Notes: generated from the letters alone by a model not told the origin. DNA of 64,000 nucleotides from Limnephilus marmoratus (GCA_917880885.1 OU862918.1:28915988-28979987); one strand, 5' to 3'. Numbered from the stretch's first letter, positions 11,945-22,675 are shown. Numbers and translations are program-made.

Positions 11945-12024
11945 CTGTAGAAGATATACAAGATAAGCACACAAGTGAGGCTAGAGTTACAAATTAGTAT
12001 AAGTTGGCGGTGGCAGGAACATGA

Positions 12025-12303
12025 ACTAACCCATCTTCCTTAATATTTTAATCTGGCAACCATACCTACTACTTCGATCATTAGAAGACTGTAGAAAACT
12101 CCAGGAAGATATAAATGCAATTATTGACTGGAGTATCGATAATAAACTCGGTTTCGACTTCAAAAAATGTACAGTTATGCGCTTTACGAGGTCACAAAAG
12201 ACCATATATTTTAATTATATAATGAGACACATCTTTGAAACACATGGCGACTTGCAAGGACCTAGGAATTGTGTATGACGCTCATTTAACATATCATGCT
12301 CAT
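12025..12303 (+). pseudogene. Non-LTR retrotransposon RT fragment, 5' part (interrupted)
   Basis: The plus strand encodes a jockey/CR1-type reverse-transcriptase C-terminal segment with EDCRKLQEDINAIIDWS and KLGFDFKKCTVMRF, followed by CKDLGIVYDAHLTYHAH. The frame continues at 14,263 after the inserted DNA element is removed with one copy of its 8-bp target duplication. It is 5'-truncated and dead. Confidence 0.75.
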
Positions 12304-14254
12304 TAAGGTGGTCCAAAATTTTTTTTTTATTATTTTTCATTTGGCCACCCCGTGAATTTGTTACACGTATTCATAGAAATAACATAGTAAAATTTCAGCA
12401 AGATAGCTCAAGTAGAAAGGGGTGCTCAATCGAGTGATGTTTTTGAATTTTTTGTGTAAAATGCTACTTTTTGCTACGGGCCAGTTTCGTGTGTTAAACT
12501 ATTAAATAAATATTAAAATAAACTACTGAAGAGTTTTATAGACAAATATGAACAGTATTTGATACTTATTTAGTAGACTGTGAAGTGAATCAGTGTAGTA
12601 AAATGTGTTCATCTACTCGAAAAAAATACGAAATTTTTCTACTTGGGGTTCGAGATATTGAGCCATTGATGATGCTTAACCAACATCCTACTCTTCGGCA
12701 AGTTTAACTCCGTTATCACTACATATTAAATGATTCCAAAAATGTGAAAGATTCCGCGCATGTACTTATTCAAGAACTTATAAAAGTATGGAGTAAATCT
12801 AGTATTCCGAGGAGACAACAAAATCACTGCATTGAAAAACTGATTAAGTTTCTTAAGAACTGGCTGCTATTGAAGAAAAATAGAGGAAGAAATTCTGAAG
12901 CACAAAGAAAAGGAGAGTATTTGTTTAAAAAAGAACTGGAAAAACTTTTTGATTTTGCCCATTTGAATTTGATAAAAATTGCGGAAGACAGATCTCATCG
13001 ATCAAAGATGAGAACGTAAGATGATTATGACCTCAATCGACAAGAAACTAGAAAAGGTCAAAGAAAGTTCTCTAAAATGGAAACAAAGATCTGAAGAATT
13101 CAAAGAAATGACTGCTAAAAGTAATTCTTCATCTTCGGTGGTGTCGAGACAAGAGTTAGAACTTGAGTGCAGCTTCAGTAGCACTTCTAGTAATGCTAGC
13201 ATATTAGAGGATAAGTCCAAAGATGAGTTTGTAGTGCGTTGAGCTGTCTACAAGTGACATATTTACAGAATACGTTACCAGTGCACTTGATCGTAACAAG
13301 ATTTAAACTAATCAAGAGAGAAGAAAAACCAATTGTTCGATTTGTTAGTTATCATCTACACCAAAGTTTGAATCGAAGCGTCTTTGGCAGCAGATGCACC
13401 AGTAAATGACTTAATACTTTGGAATAGCTTAAAATTGTACGAAGCCATTGATTCCGAAATCAGTATAGCAGCTAGGGGTGACTTAGAGCGTCACTTATGG
13501 TATTTGTCAGATGAACTAGTCGCATTTACCTTATTTTCTGAGAAGCTAGATCTAATGCTGAGAAACAGGCCATTGTTCAAAAAATAAATTCTGATGGCAG
13601 TAATCGTTCAGTATGAGGTGATTCTGCTAAGCTTGCCTCAAGAGGTTACATTAGAAGATTTTGCAACACAAAGAACGTTGAAAACGCTCTTAGTTCTTGA
13701 TATCAACGACTCTTTCTTGCAATTACCTCCTGAGACTTGGAATAACAATGTTAATTACCTTCAAGGCAAAAGCAGATTCAAAAATTTGCGTGTTGTTAAT
13801 GATACAGCGGAGATAGGTGTTAAACTATTTGAAGATTACAACACGATACTCACTAAGAATGAGGAAGAAAAGCAATCTTTACTTCACATCGTTGAACAAA
13901 ACACAAAAATCGTTTCTACTGAAACATTCAAAAAGGAGTTAACATAGTTTTGAAAGATTGCGACTAATATTATGTTAATTATTGCTTTGTTACCAAATTT
14001 TGTTCAAATTTAAATACGTTTTATACTTATTTGACTAAAATACTTGTAATATTAATAAACCTTAAATTACGTGTTTTACTTAAAATCGGGAACTTTTGTC
14101 AGGAACTTCAAATTCGATGAGCACCCCCTTGTATATAAGATAGGGGGCTGAAATTTTTTACACATAATATTAATGGTAGGTGTAACAAATTAAATGGGTG
14201 GCTACATCTATATTTAAAAAAAATAAATTTACTATGTAGGCCTGGACCACCTTA
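12304..14254 (+). mobile_element. TIR transposon with 8-bp TSD (ATGCTCAT), deletion derivative
   Basis: The ends TAAGGTGGTCCA and TGGACCACCTTA are perfect inverted repeats. They are extended by imperfect subterminal similarity (GCCACCC, AATTTGTTACAC, AAAATTTCAGC, GGGGTGCTCA) over roughly 150 bp at each end. ATGCTCAT occurs on both sides (12,296-12,303 and 14,255-14,262). Joining the flanks there restores a continuous RT reading frame, which fixes the boundaries. An 8-bp TSD is typical of hAT and P elements, but the TIR is not a classic hAT CAG start. The superfamily is left open. Confidence 0.85.
12744..13947 (+). pseudogene. Transposase-like gene relic of the 8-bp-TSD element
   Basis: There are four open segments. 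The first (12,744-13,019) has WSKSSIPRRQQNHCIEKLIK, KNRGRNSEAQRK and EKLFDFAHLNL, like the N-terminus of a multi-copy animal protein family found in transposons. Segments at 13,021-13,242 and 13,384-13,587 follow. The latter has ERHLWYLSDELVAFTLFSEKL. The last (13,594-13,947) ends with LRVVNDTAEIGVKLFEDYN and NEEEKQSLLHIVEQN. The large middle, where catalytic residues would lie, is missing, and frames are broken at about 13,020, 13,243 and 13,588. Function as a transposase is inferred from position inside the element. Confidence 0.65.
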
Positions 14255-14262
14255 ATGCTCAT

Positions 14263-14850
14263 ATTGAAAAGATATGTAAATCAGCCACAAAAGATATTGG
14301 GTTTTGTCATACATAATTCGAAAAAACTAACCAATCTTACAGTTATAAGGCTGCTTTGCTTTAGCTTGGTGCGTAGCATTCTCGAGAGTGGATCTCAGAT
14401 ATGGGGGCCAGAGGACATTGTCTATGTACAAATGGTCGAGAAAATACAAAAGAAATTTTTACGATACCTCTACATGAGAGAGTATGGTTTTTATCCATGG
14501 CTGTTTCCAACAGCATTTATCTCGGGAATGTTGGGTATCTGCAGCCTTAGTTCCAGAAGAGATGTCGCATTACTACTGATGGCTTATAAGCTTCTAAATG
14601 GTTTTATATCGGTACCTGATATACTGGCAAAAATAGGATTCTACGTCCCGGATAATTTCACGTGAGGCCGCCAACACAGGCTTTTGATTCTTCCCAGGTG
14701 CAGAACTGACTTACCAATCATTGTGCTCCTGGGAAGAATCACTAGGTTAATTAATTGCGTCGCAGGAAATGTGGATATTTTCCATACGTCCTACAATGAG
14801 TTTTAAACGTGAAATATCACTCATGTTTTAATTTGTATCTTAAATTTAAA
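14263..14850 (+). pseudogene. Non-LTR retrotransposon RT fragment, 3' part
   Basis: This continues the RT C-terminus with IEKICKSATKDIGF, then shifts frame several times. LLCFSLVRSILESGSQIWGP and KKFLRYLYMREYGF in 14,255-14,665 correspond to the usual end of jockey-type RTs. It ends in AT-rich sequence just before a mariner insertion. Confidence 0.7.
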
Positions 14851-14865
14851 TATATGTATTATGTA

Positions 14866-15870
14866 CGAGGGCTATTCAGAAACTAGGGAACGTTTCCATC
14901 TGACGCCGCTAGGCGCGCGGCGATCACGTATGTTTTGGTGTGCGCGTGCTCGTAGCTTCAGTCGGCATCCAGCCGTCAGAACGAGAATGTCTCCGCGCTG
15001 CCCGTTTTCCCAATATTCCAATTTAAAATGTGTGCTGCAATTTCAAATCCCGCCAGTTGTGAAGTGCGGTCCGTAATACAGTTTTTGTTAGCAAAAAACG
15101 AAAAACCGATAGAAATTCATCGGCAACTGTGCGAAGTGTATGGCAACGACGTAATGAATGAAAGTTCAGTGCGAAAATGGTGTATCCGGTTTAAAAATGG
15201 CCGAACCAACGTGCATGATGAAGAGAGGAGTGGACGCCGAGCATTGTGACAGACGATCTTCTCGCCAAAGTTGATGAGAAGATTCGTGAAAACCGTCGCT
15301 TCACAATAACGGAGCTTTCGCTTTGCTTCCCACAAGTTTCATGGACTTTGTTGTTTGAAATTGTGACTCACAAGCTTGGCTACCATAAATTTTGTGCAAG
15401 ATGGGTGCCAAAAATGCTTACAGACCTCCATAAAGGTCAGCGAATGGGAGCAGCATTAACATTTCTTGACGCCTACCACACACATGGTGATTCTTTACTG
15501 GATCGAATCGTAACGGGTGACGAGACGTGGGTGAAGCACGTCAATTGCAAGACAAAATTGCAGTCCATGGAGTGGGGGCACACAAGTTCCCCCAAAAAAC
15601 CAAAAAAATGGCTAGCGACACAGCGTTTTGATGACGACGACGAGCTCTGGGCGTGCGTCACTGAGTGGCTGAGATCGCAGGCGGCGGATTTCTATGACGA
15701 AGGAATTTCGAAGCTTGTCCACCGCTAAGATAAGTGCCCTTAATTTGTTTGGTGACTATGTAGAAAAGTAGCATTTTAGTCACTCTTTCAGATGTATATA
15801 ATAAAATATTTTTCCTGTACCTAGTTTTTGTTTTATTACAAAACGTTCCCTAGTTTCTGAATAGCCCTCG
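14866..15870 (+). mobile_element. mariner-family transposon, internally deleted
   Basis: The inverted ends (CGAGGGCTATTCAGAAACTA and its complement, extending to about 30 bp) are flanked by TA at 14,864-14,865 and 15,871-15,872. The element is about 1.0 kb, while intact relatives are typically about 1.3 kb. It encodes a mariner transposase relic. Confidence 0.9.
15028..15750 (+). pseudogene. mariner transposase relic
   Basis: The first segment (15,028-15,249) carries the N-terminal helix-turn-helix (RSVIQFLLAKNEKPIEIHRQ, SSVRKWCIRFKNGR). A stop/frame break near 15,247 leads to the second segment (15,246-15,728) with RFTITELSLCFPQVSWTLLF, ARWVPKMLTDLHKGQR, then DETWVKH with the first catalytic Asp, and QSMEWGHTSSPKKPKK. 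The sequence after that jumps to the extreme C-terminus (LWACVTEWLRSQAADFYDEG). The second and third catalytic Asp regions are therefore deleted, and it cannot be active. Confidence 0.85.
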
Positions 15871-16066
15871 TATATATACCGCTTTTGCAATGTATTGGTT
15901 TTTACACTGTTTTTGCAAATAAATAAAAAAATAAAATATATAATGCCACTGACCACAGCGCCCTCCTTTTTCGACGACTTACTTGAGTCGTTCTGCATGC
16001 AATCCTTAATTTATTTAGAGCCAGAGGAATGTTAAACAAATATTTAAACTAAGAATAAAATTCTTA

Positions 16067-16795
16067 TAGCCCATCCAGATTCACGGCGAGAAGCCCCGAG
16101 AACACCCGAGAAGCGTGAATGTGAGGAGTTTCTCGCATTCTCTTTCTCGGGCTCGCCTGTTCTCGGATCGCTGTCGGTAAATTTGGCCGCTTCAAAGGAT
16201 TTCTCGGGCGAGAAGTGAGAAGACTACTACACTCACGTTTCGTCTCAGTGTTGTTTAGTGAGCGGTTGAGAGTAGACGTGCGTTATATTTTTGTTTGTTT
16301 CGAAAATTATTGTTTCCTTGTATTAAAAATCAACAAGAGTTGCAATTTATAGAATATTTTCAAACTGAACCGGTGTTATGGGATGCAAAACATCGAATTA
16401 CAAAGACAAAAGTTTGAACCACGATGCGTGGAACAGACTTGGAGAAATAATGGAGATGCAAGTACCTGAACTCAAAAAGAAAAAAGATTCCCTTTTTGCT
16501 AGTTAACGGAAATATAGAAAAATGGTGAATGATTCCTCCAAATCGGGTGCTGGTGAAAATGAAATTTATAAACCTATATGTTTGCATATGACGCTCTGGA
16601 TTCCTTTCTAAATCAAGGGCTAACTACAACGTTCAACGTTACAACGTTCACAAAATTATAATATGCCATGGCGCACAGAGCCAAACCTGCTGCATTTTGA
16701 ATATCGTCTGTATTGTCGGATGGGAAACAGATCACGAGTGAGAAAAATGAGAGTGTGGATAAGTGCTTGTTCTCGCTGTGAGTCTGGAATCGCCT
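16067..16795 (+). mobile_element. Harbinger-like element carrying a MADF relic
   Basis: Imperfect TIRs (CCAGATTCACGGCGAGAA on the left, CCAGACTCACAGCGAGAA complementary on the right) sit just inside TTA triplets at 16,064-16,066 and 16,796-16,798. A TTA TSD, together with an accessory MADF/Myb-like gene, fits PIF/Harbinger. The outermost 10 bp of the TIR match only loosely. Confidence 0.6.
16335..16620 (+). pseudogene. MADF-domain (Myb-like) DNA-binding protein relic
   Basis: The plus strand gives EYFQTEPVLWDAKHRNYKD, HDAWNRLGEIME and RKYRKMVNDSSKSGAGENE, then after a frameshift FAYDALDSFLNQG. This is the standard MADF pattern, which has the conserved Trp residues, Tyr-Lys-Asp, and a terminal Tyr/Phe-Ala-Tyr block. 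One in-frame TAA (near 16,505) and one frameshift (near 16,578) inactivate it. In PIF/Harbinger elements such a protein assists the transposase in TIR binding and nuclear import. Confidence 0.75.
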
Positions 16796-16890
16796 TTATG
16801 GAGAAGTGTAATTAAACAGTATGAGAAGAGAAAATGAAGGACTTGGGTTCCTTTTGGTTCAAAGGGAAGAAGTGACCGATGTGGTTTTTC

Positions 16891-17215
16891 CAAAGATATT
16901 GAAATATAAGTAGATGTGCTATCTGCTGTTTTTACTATGTGGGTCTGCGCTTCCGGGTGTCGCCGATATTGTTTACCAATTAACAAATAAACTAAAAGAA
17001 CAAATAATTAACGAATAAACCAAACGAACGTTAAACTAAATGAACGAATTCTTTCCTTATTCAAAATATATTGTTAACCAATATTAATGCACATTTTTAA
17101 AAAATCAACGAAATGAACAAATTCTTTTTGTATGAAAACTACGCTAATTAGCGCGTAGTCCGGCGACAGTTGCGCGGACACCATAGCATATCTCTTCTGT
17201 ATTTGAATATCTTTG
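16891..17215 (+). mobile_element. Short TIR element, CAAAGATATT family, copy 1
   Basis: The inverted ends CAAAGATATTGAAATA and its complement (with one change) are flanked by perfect 8-bp direct repeats GGTTTTTC at 16,883-16,890 and 17,216-17,223. A close relative lies inverted at 58,837-59,148. It is non-coding. It lies about 60 bp from an exon of the pseudokinase gene. Confidence 0.85.
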
Positions 17216-17282
17216 GGTTTTTCTCACAGGTATGACAGAAGGAGTCTTATGAATAAGTATTAGGCGAGAGTGTAAAACGTAC

Positions 17283-17403
17283 CATTTTTCCTTTTCCTTT
17301 CTCCACAGAGAGTTTTCAAAGATTTCTGCAGGCTTGGCTTGCAATGCAACCTTCTTAGTGATTGCCTTACGGGCGGACAAAGCAATATCTGCATATTGTC
17401 CAA
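17283..17403 (-). CDS. TEX14-like pseudokinase gene, internal exon
   Basis: The acceptor is TACTTTCAG before 17,403 and the donor is ATG|GTACGT. It enters in phase 1 and leaves in phase 2. It encodes about 40 residues (QYADIALSARKAITKKVAL, EIFENSLWRKEKEKW), basic and probably helical. The frame is fixed by both neighbouring exons. No domain is recognised. Confidence 0.8.
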
Positions 17404-17520
17404 CTGAAAGTAAAAACCAACACAAATTAAGAATCCTTCATATACAAATAACGACAAAATATTCATTTAAAATATAAAAGAAGAAGGTCGAAAGAGTCTA
17501 AATCCAAAAAATATATTTAC

Positions 17521-17630
17521 CATTTCTCGCTAAGTTTCTCTGTGCTTTCTTAAATGGAGATTTACTCTTAGTTGAGGGCAAAACAGGATCCACTCGATGT
17601 GACGCTGGTTTCACCGCATGAGGAGAACCC
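17521..17630 (-). CDS. TEX14-like pseudokinase gene, internal exon
   Basis: The acceptor is ACTTATCAG and the donor is ATG|GTAAAT, entering in phase 2 and leaving in phase 1. It encodes about 37 residues of basic, Pro/Ser/Lys-rich linker (ending KSPFKKAQRNLARN), likely unstructured. The intron to the next exon is only 117 bp, in contrast with the multi-kilobase introns elsewhere in the gene. Confidence 0.78.
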
Positions 17631-17859
17631 CTGATAAGTAATTGGAAAAGCAGATACATATTTTAATAACTTCAACAATAATTCACAATATCATTTATTC
17701 ACTTTAAAAAATTACTAGAAAATGAGATGAATCAGTCAAACGATGTCGAAAATTAAGTAGTTATTGGAATATTTTTGAAAGAGGTTTGAAAAGTGAAATT
17801 TGATTCGCTTTATCAACCCCGATTGGCTTAGTGGTTTCACAGAATTTTAACAATTCATT

Positions 17860-18165
17860 AACCGCTAGAATGCCGTTCGTGCACCGGTGTGTTTGAGATT
17901 TTACACGCGATTTTGACCCTTATGTATAAAGAAAGTGTATGAAGAACACGGTCAGAATCGCTTGCTCTATTATCGCCCTTTACCATAGAGAAAACCGCAA
18001 TGCGCCTGGTCACTCCAAATAATTTATATTAATAATTTACCGGAGCGCGGGAATGTGCGCAGTTCTTGCGCATGCGCGGGAAAAATTCCTTTGTCTCCGA
18101 TTTTGACCTTTCTATTGTACAAAATTTCTCAAGGACACTGTCAGAATCGCTGGACACGAAATTTC
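17860..18165 (+). repeat. Dispersed repeat family C, copy 1
   Basis: This shares long blocks (TTTTGACCCTTATGTATAAA, GAACACGGTCAGAATCGCT, TCTTGCGCATGCGCG) with 22.7-23.06 kb in the same orientation. Both are intronic. No ends or target duplications were identified, so the class is unknown. Confidence 0.7.
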
Positions 18166-18823
18166 ATTGGGTGTCATGGATGCCGCTTTTTGCGAACGCT
18201 AATTGGTGGACAACCAACCCCAACTACCCCGGCAAACAACGGGTTAAATGTTATTTTTCATGTTTTGTGAGGGTTCTATTCAAGTTCTGTTATTATTTCA
18301 GTTTTATGAACCAAGTGGCCCCCGTGATGATATAAAAACAGAATTTGAATAGAACTTTCACAGAACTCGAAAATTATCTTTGAAATTTGATGAAAAGTTC
18401 AAATTCTGTGAAACAACCGGGCACAAAATTCACACAATGAAAAATCAGCTACAACGATAATGTTTCTCACAAACTGCAACATTGTTGCATTATAATCTTT
18501 TTGCAACAATATACCCTAGTGAACTCTTACAAATTTCTGAAATCTGGAGATAGTGGCAAAAAACTGTTCGAAATACCCTGAAAATAAAATTTATGTCAAA
18601 CATATAAATAAATATGAAATAATACATTATTCTTTTCCTATTAAATTTGGCAAAAAAAAATAAAAAAATTACACTTTTTGGAAATGTATCAAAATCAGTA
18701 AAAATTTCTAGAGCAGATTTCACAACTTTACGATTCATCTTAACTAAAGTTAAAAAGTTGTAGTAAAACTAATAATCATATTATACTACACCGTATCATA
18801 AAACTTAACCATAAAAAAAATAC

Positions 18824-19042
18824 CTGTAGTTATCAGGCAGAGAGAGTGATCTATTCTGCTTCAGTTTGGACTCCTGAATCCACCTCTCGTGGATTGCCAC
18901 CAGAGGCTTGATGGAGACTCCTGTAACTTGGCTGTCCTCACTCCGGGGCTTGCTGGGGGGACGGCTGCTCCAGGACTGGCTGCGGGAGCGGAACTTGTCT
19001 CCAGACTCCAGGTTCATCAGCTTGTGGCCGGGAATCGAGGCC
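18824..19042 (-). CDS. TEX14-like pseudokinase gene, internal exon (Ser/Arg/Pro-rich)
   Basis: The acceptor is GGTTTGAAG and the donor is ACAG|GTATTT, both in phase 2. It encodes 73 residues including KFRSRSQSWSSRPPSKPRSE, ISPLVA-like hydrophobics (VSIKPLVAIHERWIQES) and KQNRSLSLPDNYR. The composition is GC-rich compared with the surrounding intron. It has several potential Ser phosphorylation sites in an RS context, but no named domain. Confidence 0.8.
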
Positions 19043-19433
19043 CTTCAAACCAAACAGATGTTACATACAGCGTTGTTGAGTCAGTGGCACAAATGTACAG
19101 AAAAAATTGACATTATTTGATAAATACAAATGACCAAAGTCCCCTAAACTTTGATTCATTTCATAAATTTTTCCAAATAATGTTTAAAAAACATGGCATT
19201 TTAATTATTTTTGTGTACATGATAGTTATTAAAATAGTAGATAAATAATTTTAAAAAAATCACAAATTGTAAATAAATAACGAATAGTCAAAAATGTCAA
19301 TTTGACAGAACAGATAAATATTAATTTTAAAATGTGGAATACCTTCAAAGTTAAAAACACAGGAAAAATAGATAGAGATAGGTAGGCCATTAAAAACAAC
19401 ATGATCCTAAACCAGGTTAAGGCTCCTTAGTAA

Positions 19434-19582
19434 GGGTGGGTTTCTTCATTTACCGAGAATGCTAAATGCAATGCTAATTGTAAAAGTAAACAATCGAAAT
19501 TTAAAAATTTCTATGCATTTGACCGTTTGCTTTTACAATTTGCATTGCATTTAGCATTCTCAGTAAATGAAGAAACCCACCA
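19434..19582. mobile_element. Palindromic MITE, about 150 bp
   Basis: The two halves are nearly perfect inverted repeats of about 60 bp (outer GGTGGGTTTCTTCATTTAC, inner TTGTAAAAG). TAA lies on each side (19,431-19,433 and 19,583-19,585). An 18-bp direct repeat (ATCCTAAACCAGGTTAA core) also brackets it at 19,403 and 19,614, so the insertion site may sit in a small local duplication. Confidence 0.75.
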
Positions 19583-20413
19583 TAAGTATTCAAAAAGAAA
19601 AAAGATGATTTGAAATCCTAAACCAGGTTAACACTCCCGCTCCGGACCGGGGGAACACAATTACACTAACGACAGTTTTACTCTGTATCTCAGTTATCTT
19701 TTACACTATATACTCAATAATTTTGGTAACCCTAGAAAAACTATTTGGTTATCGATCTGTTTTTAAAAAATGTATATCGCATTGCTAGTTTTTTTTAATA
19801 TTAAATAATTTCTATCAAATTCCGGCAAAGTATTTGTAGCCCCCCCCGCCTCGCCTCTGTTAGATCGCCTAGCGTGAAGATTCCACAGACTGGTAGCGGA
19901 TCGGTAATAGTTGCATTTTAATAAAAAGGGATGTGTCATAATAATTGAATCACGCTAGCTTTCTTAATATCGCTTTTACCTTTTTGCTTTACTTAAGTTG
20001 AAAATAGGCGTTGGCGTAACTTCACATTTCTAAGCAATAGTATACAATTTCTAAGTTATTAATGGAAAGGACTACATCCCGTTCGCTTACACTGTGCATC
20101 TCATATGTTCTTTTTACAATGCTAAAATATTTGCGTGCCGGTTCCAGATGATTCCGTCTGGGATATTTCCGGTAAAAAATAGAATTTATAATTTTTAGAA
20201 ACATCACTAAAATTATACCTGTCTCTGTTTGTCGTGTGAAATACAAATATATCGGAAAGAGACAATTAAATTATTTAATTGGTTGAAGGAATTTGTAAAA
20301 ATGAACTCGAACACAGTACAGGATGGTTAAAGTCTACATTGAATAAATAGTGTTAAATTGGGTTTTCGGTTTTAATTGCTAACTTGTTTAGATTAGGTGG
20401 TAAAATTCCATTG

Positions 20414-20611
20414 GGGAGGCGGATATGTGTACCGCCGCCCCGAGAACCATTTATTGGATAACCAACACCTCTGCCATAGGTCACCCCAAGTGGTTAGCTA
20501 TGTTTGGTGACATAGCAGGGGTGCCCGGGTTCATGGGGTGAGGTTTGTCCGGGTCTTGTTGGCGGATGCATCTACCCACCAGCTGCACAGCAGGACGGAT
20601 CGGTAGAGACT
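20414..20611 (+). repeat. SINE-like family A, copy 2 (5' part)
   Basis: This is the head of the family-A repeat: GGGAGGCGG, the CCATTTATTGGATAACCAAC block and the GGTCACCCCAAGTGGTT block. It stops abruptly at the oligo(T) of the oppositely oriented copy 3. Confidence 0.8.
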
Positions 20612-21059
20612 GTTTTTTTTTTACATTAGCTCAACACAGGAGGCCCTGAGGAAAATAATTTCCCTCAGGGCCTATGTCATCTTTGGGGATGCTGTGTGAA
20701 AGGTCTTTTTAGGAAAGGAAGGAGAGGAAGTTCTGGAAAGGAAAAGGGATGAAGGGTAGGTAGGAATCTGGGGGTCGGTGTGTCCAGGAATCTATCCCTC
20801 CCACCGCGGTGAAAGGCTATGTTCCGAGATAGTACGGCTGGAGAAGTCAAAGGAACTCCCTCAACATTCTCTCCCAATCCGGCCTGCCATGCAGCTGTTG
20901 GGGAGAGATGCATCCGCCGCCAAGACCTCACCCCATGAATCCGGGCACCCCTGCTAAGTCACCAAACGTAGCGAACCATTTGGGGTGACCTATTGCAGAG
21001 GTGTTGGTTATCCAATAAATGGTTCCCGGGGTGGCGGTACCCATACACACACACCTCCC
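20612..21059 (-). repeat. SINE-like family A, copy 3 (nearly complete, minus)
   Basis: Reading on the minus strand, it runs from the GGAGGTG head near 21,059 to the GGCCCTGAGG/CCTCAGGGCC palindrome. It ends in an oligo(A), seen as T at 20,612-20,622 on the plus strand. It is the best model of the roughly 0.45-0.55-kb family. Confidence 0.85.
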
Positions 21060-21071
21060 AAATCTTAATCT

Positions 21072-21310
21072 TGAGGGCGACCTTTTGATATCCCCAGCAG
21101 GATTCTCTCAGAATAATGCCTTGCACTGCAGTGGGAGGGATGGATTCATCCGTCCGTTACTCCTGGACACACTGACCCCCAGATTCCTACCCACCCCTCA
21201 TACCCCTTTCCTTCCCCAGACTTCCTATTCTTCTTTTCATAAAAAGAAACTCACCACACAGCATCCCCAAAGATTACACAGGCCCTGAGGGGAATTATTT
21301 CCCTTTGCTT
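21072..21310 (+). repeat. SINE-like family A, copy 4 (3' part)
   Basis: This covers the body and palindrome of the family in plus orientation. It adjoins the head of copy 3, making a head-to-head pair. Confidence 0.75.
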
Positions 21311-21319
21311 CCCTATTAA

Positions 21320-21625
21320 ATAATTTCAAGGGGTTGCTGAGTGGAGGGTGTTTTTAAGGAAACGGAGGAGAGGAAGTTCTGGAGAGGAAAAAGGTATAAG
21401 GGGTGGGAAGAAATCTGGGGGTCAGTGTGTTCAGGTGTGATGAATCCATCTCTCCATCAACGGTGCGAGGGGATGAGTCGAGAGAGTCCAGCTGGAGAGT
21501 TCATAATGCCTACCTCAACCAGTCTCTCTCGATCGGGCCGCCACGCATAAGGTAGGCAGACATATCCGCCGCCAAGATCTTTTCAAACCTCATGAACTTG
21601 GGCACCCCTGCTAAATCACCAAACC
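21320..21625 (-). repeat. SINE-like family A, copy 5
   Basis: This is a minus-strand copy lacking the 5' head and the distal palindrome, diverged by about a tenth or more from copy 3. Copies 2-5 form an inverted cluster of about 1.2 kb inside an intron. Confidence 0.75.
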
Positions 21626-21889
21626 TATTTTACTATTTTCCAAAAATCATTTTTATTTCAGACATCGACAGAGTTGCCAGACTGCATTTATTTGATGTCC
21701 TCTGCAGGACAAAACCATTCACCGTTAAAAATATATAAATGGAACAGTGAAAACTATAAACTCAATATCTACCTATACAAACAAATGCATTATTTATGAT
21801 AAGGATATAACAACAGCAATTATAAATTGGGAGATCAACTTTAATACCTACATTAAATTTCTAGATATACTATAAGTTTCAAAACACTT

Positions 21890-22415
21890 AACAGTTTAGT
21901 TGCCATGATGCGTTGTAACAGTGAAGAGCGTACGTTTGCCGACGAGGCCTACTTTTTGAATGGAAGTTCTGTGATCGCAACTTTCGGAATCGTTTTAATA
22001 TAGCTTCTGTCCCGGACCGGAAATCAATTGTTATATGGGTCACTACATTCAGACAAACTGCAAGTGCGACAAGAAGGACTGGAGTTCCTTGTCCCATTAG
22101 ATCACTGAGCATTGAAGGCTGTTTTGAGGGAACACTTCCCAGAGCACCTCATCTCAATTAGGGGCGATTTGAAGTGGCCGGCCCGCTCTCCCGATTTGTC
22201 CCCTTGTGATTTTTTTAATCGTTTTTTTTGAAATCCCGTGTTTATGTGAACCGTCCAAGGACCCTACAAGATTTGAAGACCAACATCTAGGAAGAAATTG
22301 CCAGGATAACGGCTGATATGTTGGCAAGAGTCATGACAAACGCCAGAAATCGGTTTACTCAGTGTATGGAGAATGGGGGACGTCACCTAAATGATTTGGT
22401 CTTCAAAACTAAGTA
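21890..22415 (+). pseudogene. Tc1/mariner-type transposase relic
   Basis: The plus strand gives an internally deleted transposase: EERTFADEAYFLNGS, then FPEHLISIRGDLKWPARSPD followed by LSPCDFF, which is the Asp-Leu-X-Pro-X-Asp catalytic-motif region. The C-terminal helix follows (RPRTLQDLKTNI, MTNARNRFTQCMENGGRHL). Several in-frame stops are present and the central catalytic part is lost. No TIR was assigned. Confidence 0.7.
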
Positions 22416-22675
22416 AAACAAACTTTAGGTATGTGCCTACATTATAAAAAAAAAATTAAAAATTTCTGATTCATACAATGGTTTTTATCAAGTTTTGAAA
22501 AAAGGAGGTTATGTTGCCGCTCCCTGTATCTCTCGACAAATGGCTTAAGTAGCATGTACAGAAACAATTTTTTCGTACCTGAAACATGTTAAGTAACAGA
22601 ATCCAATATGTTTTTTATAATTTTTAAGAAAGCTTTGCGACATTTTTTTATTGAAAGAATTTCATATAATTACTT

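Noticed and set aside
12300..14258. TTAA target duplication (piggyBac/Kolobok reading) of the element at 12.3 kb
   Set aside because: TTAA is present at both ends, but only the 8-bp ATGCTCAT duplication restores the interrupted RT frame.
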